NCBI GenBank assembly: GCA_035578905.1
Contig: JAQJVL010002534.1
Span: 1 to 64,000, forward strand
Direction: 5' to 3'
DNA length: 64,000 nt
From: Stictocephala bisonia
Lineage: Eukaryota; Arthropoda; Insecta; Hemiptera; Membracidae
Shown: positions 12,227 through 22,518 of the stretch, piece after piece
How the letters are laid out: each line of letters opens with the position of its first letter
Numbering within the stretch: position 1 is the first letter of the stretch
Position numbers and translations under genes: made by a program
The notes under the pieces: generated by a model
What the model saw: the letters and a program-made list of their open reading frames with translations, nothing else
What the model was told of the DNA's origin: nothing
Database searches by the model: none

Positions 12227-12824
12227 TCTATATTTATAAAAGAGGATGTTTGTATATATATATACAGGCCTATGTTTGAAGTTTATGCGCTGCCAAACCA
12301 TCAAACCAATCGCCATGAAACTTTAGGATGTTGTCCTTTATACTCCTGAGATGGTTTTTATGAAGTTTGATGCAGATCCGTCCACAGGGTCCCGCCCCAC
12401 GGGCTCCTAAAGATCCCATGTTATTCAAATGGAGAATCTGAATTGTTTACAAAAAACATATGACTGTGTGGTTTAACGTAGTTTCACATGCCATAAGCAG
12501 ATTGAAGTTCTCACAACAACAGTACTATATATGTTTTGATTTATTGTAGTTCTACATTTCACCTTGAGAGTGTAGCACACACTAGTTTTACTAGATCAGG
12601 TGATCTGTATTTGGTGTTAACCTTTTTTCCCCGGTAATTAAAACATGTGGTGAAACGTGAAAATAAAAAATAAATAATTATTTGTTTTGCAGTTTACTTT
12701 TTATGAAATGCCTCCTAAAAAATCTAATATTGGTAGAAGTAGCAAAAATGCTCGAATTCTTTCAGCTATTAGGTTCTAAATCAAACTCAATATTGTGACA
12801 GGCGAAGCGGGCGGGTACAGCTAG
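12227..12824 (+). mobile_element. Non-autonomous Helitron-like element
   Basis: It begins TCTATATTTATAAAAGAGG directly after an A and ends GGGTACAGCTAG directly before a T. This matches the rules for Helitrons (5' TC, 3' CTAG, insertion between A and T, no target duplication). A GC-rich segment lies just upstream of the 3' end. At about 600 bp it cannot encode a RepHel protein, but it keeps what looks like the start of that gene. Confidence 0.75.
12708..12779 (+). pseudogene. Possible remnant of the Helitron RepHel N-terminus
   Basis: A 23-codon open frame starts at ATG 12708 and ends at TAA 12777-12779. It encodes a short basic peptide beginning MPPKKSNIGRSSKNARIL. This style of N-terminus, basic with an IGRxSxxAR pattern, resembles the beginning of Helitron replicase-helicase proteins as I recall them. 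A tract resembling a splice acceptor (TTTGTTTTGCAG) ends at 12692. The rest of the protein is absent, which fits internal deletion of an autonomous parent. Confidence 0.45.
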
Positions 12825-14580
12825 TTATAAATAAAAATCAAACATTTTTAAGTACAAATTTACTCCATAAAAGTAAAAATAAATATTCCTTGGTTTGGTC
12901 TTTACGTAAAGTCTGCAAAATAATATACCTACGATACAATCTATTTGTTGGTTAATTGATTTATTTTAATTGAACTATAATTAATAATACAATTTGTGGT
13001 TGTTTATTTATGATGTTCTTCTAATGATTTCATGATTAACCTAACATCCGTTTATTTTCACTATATAATGGAAACTCGAGATTTTTTCTAAAATATTAGA
13101 GAAGAAGAAAGTGTTGTAACGTAAATCTTGTTACAATTACGGTTCATATAACAATGGAGGACGACATCGACCTAAGGACTCTCTAACACTACCACAAAGT
13201 CGGGAATTGTAAATGGTAGACAAGAACTTTGGTGCGACAGAACTCACAAAGGAGGCTGAATGAGCTCAAAGTGAATCACGGTTTAAAAGGGCTCCTCAAA
13301 GGCCTTTTTTGAAAATCACTTTACTAGTAAATGAAGTGGTTCCCCAGAGTTAAAAGTCAACGAGTCCTGTGGGCTGGTATAAAAGAGTCTGCTTTATTTG
13401 CCACCATTTTGAATTAGATTCTCCATAAGGTTTATGTATAATTCAAGGAATGAAAACAGCTTTATTTGTGAACGTAAAATTTAAAAATTTTCCTTAAATT
13501 TAAACATAATTGTCTAGTGCCTTCTGAGATAGATTTTTCACTGTTTTGGTCTATTTTTTATATACAAATAACTACTGTTCTTATTTCATATAAACAGGGT
13601 CGAAAAAATGTGGAAATTCTTTCACGACTTTTGTATAACTTAACTTGTAAAAGTTAAATTGTGTACATGTTCATTGTTACAAAGAACATACTTTTTGACA
13701 CAATTGGCAACATTTAATTTTTTTCAGGGTGATGGGCCACGAAAAGTTGAATGAAAATCTTTAATGTAAGCCTAGGTTGAGTTTGGTATCAAATTAAATG
13801 TCTATTTAATAGGAATAAATTACCGAAAACCGGACTTTGAAAGGTTCTTTCCTCAAACCTTTCCAGAGTAGCGATCATTCGAATTTCAATGTTACTAATT
13901 TAAACAACATAAGTTCTCCGCTATTGAACGGTTTCAAGCAAGTTATTCTGATTAAAAACTTTATGAAACACAATTACTAAAATAAATAAATAAATGATCA
14001 AACTATCTATGGAAAAAATTTTGTTAAGCGTTTACATTTTTTTTTCTACCGGGTATATTCAAAATAAACCAACAATTTATGAAAATCTATGTCAGGGAGC
14101 ACTTGTCCTAGTATGAATATTAAATATAAATAAATAATATGATTTCAACTATTTAAACATATAAAAAAACGAGTATTAACAATTGTTAGAGGGAAACGTT
14201 TAATGCTCAACTGCAAACACAGGCATCAGCTACAGATAAGTGGCATTGCCTGGTAGAAAAGCTGGGAAGGGGAGTTAACTGCCACAACTAATCAATTCAC
14301 ACAATGGTGTGGAGATGGACAGACGGCAACCCGTCTTCCGATAGTCGTAGGAGTTGCAATTCCAGAGTCAAATACAAGTAGGGGATAAGTGGTTCGACAA
14401 AATTATTCTCTAGATAAGACTATTAACTAGCATCTTAAAATTAAACAGATGTTTTTATTTATCTACGTTAATACTGGATAAAAAAAGGGTAATTACTGAA
14501 TTTCCCAAGAATGAAACCTAGTGGGTGTAGTAATAATGAATGGGAGTTATAAATTGAGCAGACTATGAGTCAAGCTACTT
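12825..14580. other. AT-rich, no supported gene
   Basis: 13140-13410 and 14210-14390 are less AT-rich but have no continuous open frame or named motif. Confidence 0.4.
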
Positions 14581-14584
14581 GCGA

Positions 14585-14830
14585 ACAAAGTGTTGTGGGA
14601 TTGTAGGCAATAAGTTCTATACTAGGTCCCTTACATTCTGACCAATACTATGTGGTTCGGATTCCAAGAAAAGATATACGTCCCTTCGTTCCCCCTAGAT
14701 GTTGAGCTATTAATAAATAGCTCTTTCATAGAACATTCGAACTTAGTTTGTGGCAAAAACTCACACGTTCATATACACTTATCAACACTCATTCGCCCCT
14801 CATACTTGCCCACAACTTAACGATCGATGG
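14585..14830 (+). repeat. SINE-like dispersed repeat, copy A (diverged)
   Basis: This matches the family best seen at 27405-27690: GTGGTTCGGATTCC, then a GAGCTATTAATAAATAG-like block, then ACTCAT/CATTCGCCC units and a CGATCG near the end. The GGTTCGGATTCC segment resembles a pol III B box. Confidence 0.55.
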
Positions 14831-15636
14831 ATACAATAAAAAAATAAAAAAGAATACTAATATAAAAATGCCTTACATTTTTATATTGGACATTTTTGCT
14901 ATAACTGTAATGCTATAACCTACAGTAATAGTAATAATGCTATACAGTAACAACATTAATGCTATAACCTATCATTAATTACCTAGGCTATAAATAATGC
15001 TGACATACTAAATATAATTGCTAATATTTTTACCAAGTCAGAAATACTTGTGATATTAGTGTTTATACGAGTGATAACCGAGTTGGTGTTTTACTTGACA
15101 TTGTCACTGATAGGATTGAGTGACAACTAAGTTTTTACCAGAACAACTGTGATTGTAAATACAACAACAAATATAAAAGCATAAAATTTTATTGCAGCCA
15201 GCTAAAACGTGTTGGTTTAAAATAAATCATTTCCATAGTTTAAGTAAAAAAGAAACAAGATAATTATTTTACTATCATTAAGTTCATTATCTTGTCAATT
15301 ATCTTACGGAAAAGGCAAAACTATTAATTATTGTTCAAATAAATAGTAAACCTATTCTAAAAAAATTTAATGATTGTTTTATAAACCTAGTATTAAACAT
15401 ACATTTTTTTAATTTATAACAAAACGACATATTATTATATGCTATTCACAATCATGCCGAAAAAATAAAATGGATTATTGATCATAATAATATGAATATT
15501 GATTTTCAATATGTAGCATTTATATCCTAGAACTTCAGTTTCTGTGAGAATATTTACACAAATATTATTAATAGTCGTACGGTAACACTTACTATTTATA
15601 TGTCAATATAACGAGTATTCATAACCACTACTTTAA
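14831..15636. other. AT-rich non-coding, nothing recognised
   Basis: No open frame, repeat unit or RNA gene that I can support. Confidence 0.4.
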
Positions 15637-15812
15637 TGGCTAGATGGGAGGGTCATCACCACTGTACGTGTATAGGTGGGTGGGATGGTCATCACCACTT
15701 ACGTGTATGGGTGGGCGAATGGGTCATAACTAATGTACAGTATGTGAATGGGTGGGTGGGTAGGTAATATACCACTGTATGTGAGTGGATGGGTGGAAGG
15801 TTATCATTGTAC
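15637..15812. repeat. GGGTGGG minisatellite, array 1
   Basis: Four to five diverged units of the form ACGTGTATGGGTGGG followed by GTCATCACCACT or similar. Related arrays occur at 28236, 29944, 35940, 43595 (reverse), 57228, 59085 (reverse) and 63697. Confidence 0.8.
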
Positions 15813-15854
15813 ATTAAATTTATATGAAACCAAGCCAATGCTACTTTAAATACA

Positions 15855-15952
15855 GAAAATATACGTCCATTACTGAACATAGCAATAAACTGTTATACTT
15901 TCTCAGTTGTATAACAGTTTATTGCTATGTTCAGTAATGGACGTATATTTTC
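15855..15952. repeat. Perfect 43-bp inverted repeat with 12-bp loop
   Basis: The left arm 15855-15897 and right arm 15910-15952 are perfect reverse complements around the loop 15898-15909. The arms show no mismatches, so the duplication is recent or maintained. Single-stranded it would form a long stable hairpin. It lies immediately beside a minisatellite. Confidence 0.92.
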
Positions 15953-16539
15953 CATTGAACATATTTAAAATTTATATCGTATTATGAAAGGTCTTTATGG
16001 ACATAGAAGCTCGTGGATGAGTAAATTGTAACACATTTTGGGGCTACTTTATACCATAGAAACAAGATTGGACTTTGACCCCTGGAATGGATACTTAAGC
16101 CTCTCAAGTAGGCCAAAACATCAAGCAGACAATATGATACTAATAAAGTCACAATCTTCCTTAGTATAACACATTTCCCGTAAATGATAACAAAGCACTA
16201 CTTTGACAATCATTCATTATTTAAAGTTAAGTTGGTTTCATACTCCTAATGCCTAGTATATCTTTTTAAATGGTTTTATTTATTTTGGTTTAGAATATGA
16301 ACTAATTTTTTACTTAAAAAAATAAAAACATTTATAAATTGTGGATATACCTTGTAATATATTTAGTAAACTTCCACACAGCAAAATATGTAAAAATACA
16401 GTGTATAAATGGGTATTTTTGCGATAGCTATTATTGTTAACAGCGTAAAAAATATTAATAAGAATGAACTCCAGATGAACACTTTGCTTGAAATAACTCT
16501 CTTTTTTTAGAGAAGTCTGGGGTGTCCATGTTGGGTGGT
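15953..16539. other. AT-rich non-coding
   Basis: Nothing recognised. Confidence 0.4.
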
Positions 16540-16815
16540 AATCATTGTGCGGATGTTGCGTGGGGGAGATAACTGAGTATCAGGCTTGTCAATCAGCTGA
16601 AAATCAGAATAGCACTACGTGCTTCGGATTCCACGTAAAGCTGTAGGTCCCTAAGTTGCCCTGGCTGTTTGGCTATTAATAAATTGCGCTTTCTGAGGAA
16701 CAGTTGAACTCAGTTAGTAACCAGACTACACTCATCCACACTCATCCTACACTCATATAATCATTCATATTCGCCTTAAAATACTAACAAAGTTGTGTCG
16801 GCGTCTCATATGTAA
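16540..16815 (+). repeat. SINE-like dispersed repeat, copy B
   Basis: Close to the copy at 27405-27690: an AATCAGCTGAAAATCAGA block, GCTTCGGATTCCACGTAAAG, GTTGCCCTGGCTGTTTGGC, a run of ACTCATCC/ACTCAT units, and GTCGGCGTCTCATATG near the end. Confidence 0.7.
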
Positions 16816-17289
16816 GAATGTAAGACATAAGAGGTTCTTTTTTTTTAGCAATGTAAGTGGTGCAATGAAAAATACCAAAATAGCACAAGGTACAGAGTTG
16901 GTGCATGAAGTGTTCAGGCGTGTCCCTTAGTATACTAACATTTTTATAGCTTTAAGGCTTAACTTCAACCTTGTGATACTAACAAAATGTTATTAAATAA
17001 GTGTAGGTGTGTTAATTCTGTTATAAACATAATGGTAGAGTTTTAAGCCATTTTTCCTTGGTGCATTGAACTTTGTTTAAGTTTTATCAAATGGCTTTGT
17101 TAGTATATTTGTTTTTATGTTACTCATTTGAATATCCACTATCACTTTATCTTAAAATCTAATTTTTTTTTTCAGAATCACTAAATAAGCAAATACTTAT
17201 GATATATACATTTCATTACCATTGTCACATAATTTTAAGTTAGGGAAATCGTAATAGATATAAGTTTGACAACAATGCAACAGCTGATA

Positions 17290-17816
17290 TTTTTATGAAC
17301 AAATGACAGACCAGTATTAAGGAAGCGCTTCGACCATGTGTCCTCCTTCAGGCAAGATGCCGAACTTCCTCTCATGTATGCAGGGTGCTCACAGGCTGTA
17401 TGGTGCATAAGACCCTGACGCTTGGAGAGCCTGAATACATTGCTAGACGGCTCCGAAAACGGGGCGAGGTGGCTATGCATGGCACCCACCATGGGGAGAT
17501 GTTTCACTTTCCAAGAGTGAGGCTTGAAGGGGGTAGGAAAAGTGTTTCCTACTTTGGGCCCACTCTCTATAATGACCTACCGCATCTGTCAAAAACACTT
17601 TTGCTTACTTTAAAAAAAGAAGTAACTTACTTTTAAGAGTAAAATTAAAAAGTTAATGTATGATTGTTATATTTAAGCCGTTAGGTTAATTACGTCCTCT
17701 GGTTGTATATACTTTTAGTTTATAGTTTAAGAGTAGTGTAGTATTATGACCTGAGTTGTACTGAAAAGCAGTTTATACTGAGTCACGCTCCAATAAAAGG
17801 CATTTTTATTTATTTA
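17290..17816 (+). pseudogene. 5'-truncated LINE: RT C-terminus plus 3' tail
   Basis: An open frame of 83 codons (17385-17636) ends with the typical late part of a Jockey/CR1-group reverse transcriptase: an RKSVSYFGPTLYNDLP segment then a lysine-rich end. A non-coding part with AATAAA (about 17792) and TTTATTTATTTATT (about 17803-17816) follows and looks like the 3' untranslated region and tail. The RT active site and endonuclease are absent. The left boundary is approximate. Confidence 0.65.
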
Positions 17817-18837
17817 TTATGGAAGGTTTTATTCAAACATTTCATTACAATAATGTAGTGTCTAATTATGGAGCCATAGCATTGAACCTATCATAATAAT
17901 TTACATATGGTGAACTGAGTGCTATTTTATCATAAGAAATATGTTTCATGCTAAAACTACGTTAAAAAAAAATTAAAAAAAAAATAATAGCAGAAAGTGG
18001 GTTACATAACATAGTCTTGAGCTAATTTTATTTATTTTGTTAAGCTATTCACCTATTGTTATAGCTAAAATATATGGCTTTTAGTTAGCATAATAATTTT
18101 ACAGAACAATTCATGGATGTTATATCAATTTTGCAATACTGAAAGGTGTCTTTTCAAAAGATTTGAGTGTCCATAGATTATAAACAGCTAATTTTATGAA
18201 CAAAATGAAATGATTAAAAATGTTTTAAAATTAAATGTTCTATCAGAAAACATTATTACGGTCAAAGTTTTTCTATATGCAAATGTAAGTTGTCTGCCAT
18301 TTTATAAAATGCGATACATATTTAGTGACTTCTTAAAGAATCGTTAAATGCATATTTTGATTAATGAGGAAAAAGTAGGTGAAGTATCCCATTTAAAATT
18401 TGTTTTTAAAGATCCTAACGGTGGAATACTTAAAACATCACCCTTTTTATAAACTCTACTTACTTAAGATACAATAAATAAAAATTATTTTACAGTATTA
18501 TTTTACACAAAATTATTGCTTTTTTTAAAAGGAAAGACGATTATAAAGTTTGTTGGTCCTAGAAACCAGATAATATGTGTTATTTTACTACGCATTGTAG
18601 TTTGTAACGGTATTAATATATTATTTTGGAAATTAATCTTTTTTATTATAATTTGACACTCCTTTACTTTGGAGAAACGTTACCGACACCATTTATTCAG
18701 CAGTGCTGATCGAAAATGAATATGATTGTTAATATAATCATTGTTGTTGTTCATATTTCAAATATCGACGAAGTTTTTGAGTATTTTAAGTAAATTATGA
18801 ATGATTACAGTAGATAGTATGATATGTTTAGTCTTGC
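17817..18837. other. AT-rich non-coding, nothing recognised
   Basis: No open frame, repeat unit or RNA gene that I can support. Confidence 0.4.
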
Positions 18838-18940
18838 TATTAACTGATTCTGACTTAGCCTAGAAAGAACTACTTATTAAAGGCAACTAAGGTTGATGCA
18901 GCTTTACGTAAAACTTGAAGAACCACGTAGTATAAAATTG
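18838..18940 (-). repeat. SINE-like dispersed repeat, fragment (copy C)
   Basis: The order of blocks (TAACTGATTC, a GCTCAG-like block, CAGCTTTACGTAAAA, GAACCACGTAGTA) matches the minus-strand copy at 33330-33460 but is shorter and diverged. Confidence 0.5.
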
Positions 18941-19000
18941 GTTTCATTTGTTAGCTAGTTGACTATCGTGATACTTAGTTTTCTTCCTTACAAAACATCT

Positions 19001-19180
19001 GAACCCTGACTACCACACAACATTGATTGGAGTCTGAACCCTGCATGCCCTTGGAATTATCTAGGAGTGTCCACTTTGATGGAAACCATTGAGTGGACGT
19101 CCGGGTGGTTTTTAGAGAATTTGTTTGAAGATTGTTACCTGTCACATACAATATCTTCAAACACTTTTCCCCAAATGGGT
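19001..19180 (+). other. Open segment ending at a strong donor-like site
   Basis: From about 19001 a frame stays open for about 60 codons (starting near HNIDWSLNPACPW, later EWTSGWFLENLFEDCY) to a CAAATGG/GTAAGTAAGT site. That is a near-ideal splice donor. The upstream acceptor is weak: a TGA precedes the open part, and the only nearby AG (about 19030) lacks a pyrimidine tract. The opposite strand is open too. It may be a host exon, an element remnant or chance. Confidence 0.2.
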
Positions 19181-19389
19181 AAGTAAGTAACAAACATGTT
19201 TTTAATCTGTAATCTGTTCTATTTTTCCTGTATAGTTTCAAAAATGTATGAAATATAAATTTAATCTATACACTTACTTCTTAAACTAAATTATACACTT
19301 TTTAAAGCTAAGAATAGAATTATTTGGCGAATAAACTCATTCCCTACTCTAGAAATTTGAAAATGAGTCACATCTTTTCAATGATATGA

Positions 19390-20815
19390 TAAAATGTAAC
19401 TAAACTTATACCAGAAAGAAGTAACTAACTTAGTTACCAGATATAAGGTAACTAAACTTTTACCAGAAAGAAGTAACTAACTTAGTTACCAGATAGAAGT
19501 AACTAACTTAGATACCAGATAGAAAGTAACTAAACTTCTACCAGATAGAAGTAACTAACTTAGATACCAGATAGAAGGTAACTAAACTTCTACCAGATAG
19601 AAGTAACTAACTTAGATACCAGATAGAAGGGAACTAAACTTCTACCAGATAGAAGTAACTAACTTAGTTACCAGATAGAAGTAACTAACTTAGTTACCAG
19701 ATAGAAGTAACTAACTTAGTTACCAGATAGAAAGTAACTAAACTTCTACCAGATAGAAGTAACTAACTTAGATACCAGATAGAAAGTAACTAAACTTCTA
19801 TCAGATAGAAGTAACTAACTTAGTTACCAGATAGAAGGTATCTAAACTTCTACCAGATAGAAGTAACTAACTTAGATACCAGATAGAAGGTAACTAAACT
19901 TCTACCAGATAGAAGTAACTAACTTAGTTACCAGATAGAAGGTGACTAAACTTCTACAAGATAGAAGTAACTAACTTAGTTACCAGATAGAAAGTAACTA
20001 AACTTATACCAGAAAGAAGTAACTAACTTAGTTACCAGATATAAGGTAACTAAACTTTTACCAGAAAGAAGTAACTAACTTAGTTACCAGATAGAAGGTA
20101 ACTAAACTTCTACCAGATAGAAGTAACTAACTTAGTTACCAGATAGAATTTAACTAAACGTTTACCACGTAGAAGTAACTAACTTAGTTACCAGATAGAA
20201 GTAACTAACTTAGTTACCAGATAGAAGGTAACTAAATTTCTACCAGATAGAAGTAACTAACTTAGTAACCAGATAGAAGGTGACTAAACCTCTACCAGAT
20301 AGAAGTAAATAACTTAGATACCAGATAGAAGGTAACTAATCTTCTACAAAATAGAAGTAACTAACTTAGTTACCAGATAGAAGTAACTAACTTAGTTACC
20401 AGATAGAAGTAACTAACTTAGTTACCAGATAGAAGGGAACTAAACTTCTACCAGATAGAAGTAACTAACTTAGTTACCAGATAGAAGGTAACTAAACTTC
20501 TACCAGATTGAAGTAACTTACTTAGTTACCAGATAGAAGGTAACTTAACTTCTACCAGATAGAAGTAACTAACTTAGTTACCAGATAGAAGTAACTAACT
20601 TAGTTACCAGATAGAAGGTAACTAAACTTCTACCAGATAGAAGTAACTAACTTAGTTACCAGATAGAATGTAACTAAACGTCTACCACGTAGAAGTAACT
20701 AACTTAGTTACCAGATAGAAGGTAACTAAACTTCTACCAGATAGAAGTAACTAACTTAGTTACCAGATAGAAGGTAACTAAACTTCTACCAGATAGAAGT
20801 AACTAAACTTCTATC
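19390..20815. repeat. Satellite of two alternating 26-bp monomers
   Basis: Monomer type 1 contains GTAACTAACTTAGTTAC followed by CAGATAGAA. Type 2 contains GGTAACTAAACTTCTACC followed by AGATAGAA. They mostly alternate as a 52-53 bp dimer, with runs of type 1 alone (near 19680-19720 and 20360-20420). Type 1 has an 8-bp arm palindrome. The junction CTTCTACCAGATAGAAG has 6-bp arms, so each dimer can form two small hairpins. Sequence variation is low across 1.4 kb. Confidence 0.95.
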
Positions 20816-21326
20816 TGGTTGCTAACGACACTTCCTTTACCCTCCTTCACAAAATATTGAGTAATCAGTTTTGAATAAAATCTGGTTTCATAATTCTGTA
20901 CAAGTGTAAGAGGCTTTGAGCTATTGGATCTTTCCAATTAACATTATGGTTATTTTTTCACTATCTCCTTTAGTTACTATGATATTCTCATGGAACAAAA
21001 ACACTAGCCTTATTTGGTTTGACACCTGAATTCAGGGTTTCCTCATATTTGTAAAGTGAATATTTTACACTGTTAATGCATTAAATTTTACTTTTCTTCA
21101 TTGTTTCTAAATTTTAATTAATTTCTCTTCGTAAAGGATGTTTATTCTGCATCCAACATTTTTCTATAATTCTTATATTTTGTCGAAGTTCAGATGTTTA
21201 AAATATAGAAACCTTCGTTCCGAAGACTATATTCACCGAGATGCCATCTCTGTCGACAAAAAATTAGATTGTGGCCGAAAAACTATGTGACTAGTATAAA
21301 ACAGGTGACCTCGACAAATGCATGAA
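20816..21326. other. Non-coding spacer between satellite and LINE
   Basis: No gene is seen. The 5' boundary of the LINE could lie a little inside this stretch. Confidence 0.4.
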
Positions 21327-21454
21327 GTTCAGTTCAGTTCCAGCCGTCGAGCAGGCAGCTTATCGATCCGCTGGCGCTACCGATAAAACACCGTGCGTGC
21401 AGATTCTTGTGTGATCGTGCCTACTCACACTTTAAATTTAACTAAAATTACAAG

Positions 21455-22393
21455 ATGTCGTTAAATTGTGGTGTTTGTGGATTGATATGTGAAGAGGAAA
21501 AATCGTCCGTTAGATGTAGTGGTGGATGTGAGCACTCTTTTCATTCCAAATGTATTAAGAACGAGGGAGTGAAAACGAGAACCGGAGGCAAGGAATGGAA
21601 GTGTGATACTTGTGTGCAAAGGAAGGATACCTCTTCAACCAGCAGCAGTAAATCGTCCTCTACTTCAATTACCAAGGAATTTATATTATCGACAACGGAT
21701 TCATTCAAAAGGGAAGTGTTTACTGAAATAAAAAACTATGCGTCACAGATAGAGGAGTTCAGAAAGGCTGTGCAGTTCTTATCTGATAAAGTCGATGAAT
21801 CTAATACCTTGATTGCGAATATTAGAAAAGAATACTCCGACATAAAAAAGGAGAATGAAATAATTAAAATCGAAAACAGGAAGCTTAATGAAAAAGTGTA
21901 TGTACTTGAAGATAAAGTCAGTGCAATGGAACAATATTCACGACGTACAAATATAGAAATTAGCGGAATACCGGAGACTAAAGGAGAAAATGTGTTAAGT
22001 TTATTAAAGGACGTTGGATCGGCAGTCGGAATGGAGTTGCAGGAGTCTCAAGTGATGGCGGCCCATCGCATACCGACTTTAAAAAAGGAACGCCCCCCAT
22101 CGATAGTTGTGCAATTCCAGACAAAAATCCAGAGAGATGCTTGGATAACAAGCTTCAGACAGAAGAAAACTATAACGGCAAGTGAGGTGCATCCATCATT
22201 CTCCAAGAATCGAGTCTTCATCAGCGAACACCTGTCTCCTGACAATAAGATCTTTCTATCTCAGCTGAAGGAAAAAGGCAGAGACGCAGGCTTTAGATAC
22301 ATCTGGTTTCGCGAAGGAAGATTCTTTGTAAGAAAAAATGACGGGGAAAAGTGCTACAAAATAAGCAACCTACAAGACCTAGACAAACTGTAA
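21455..22393 (+). CDS. LINE ORF1 protein with PHD-type finger, coiled coil and FP-like C-terminus
   Basis: This 312-residue protein should bind the element RNA and act as a chaperone in the transposition particle. An N-terminal PHD-like zinc finger has the C4HC3 ligands C5, C8, C21, C25, H30, C33, C50 and C53. A serine-rich linker (about 57-70) leads to a long coiled coil (about 85-165). The segment MEQYSRRTNIEISGIP then starts a globular domain to about residue 305, resembling the L1 ORF1/baculovirus FP-type C-terminal domain common in insect LINEs. The frame is intact, with a clear ATG. ORF2 starts about 100-180 bases downstream. The function is inferred from the family. Confidence 0.85.
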   Translation: MSLNCGVCGLICEEEKSSVRCSGGCEHSFHSKCIKNEGVKTRTGGKEWKCDTCVQRKDTSSTSSSKSSSTSITKEFILSTTDSFKREVFTEIKNYASQIEEFRKAVQFLSDKVDESNTLIANIRKEYSDIKKENEIIKIENRKLNEKVYVLEDKVSAMEQYSRRTNIEISGIPETKGENVLSLLKDVGSAVGMELQESQVMAAHRIPTLKKERPPSIVVQFQTKIQRDAWITSFRQKKTITASEVHPSFSKNRVFISEHLSPDNKIFLSQLKEKGRDAGFRYIWFREGRFFVRKNDGEKCYKISNLQDLDKL

Positions 22394-22518
22394 AGTAAGT
22401 GTAAAGTACAAATAATCCAACTAGTGTTTGTTTGAATTTTCATTTATTATGTAAGCTAAGGTAATTATTTTTAAACAGTACATGTCAATATGAGCCTAGG
22501 AAAAGACCTTGTTTATAA

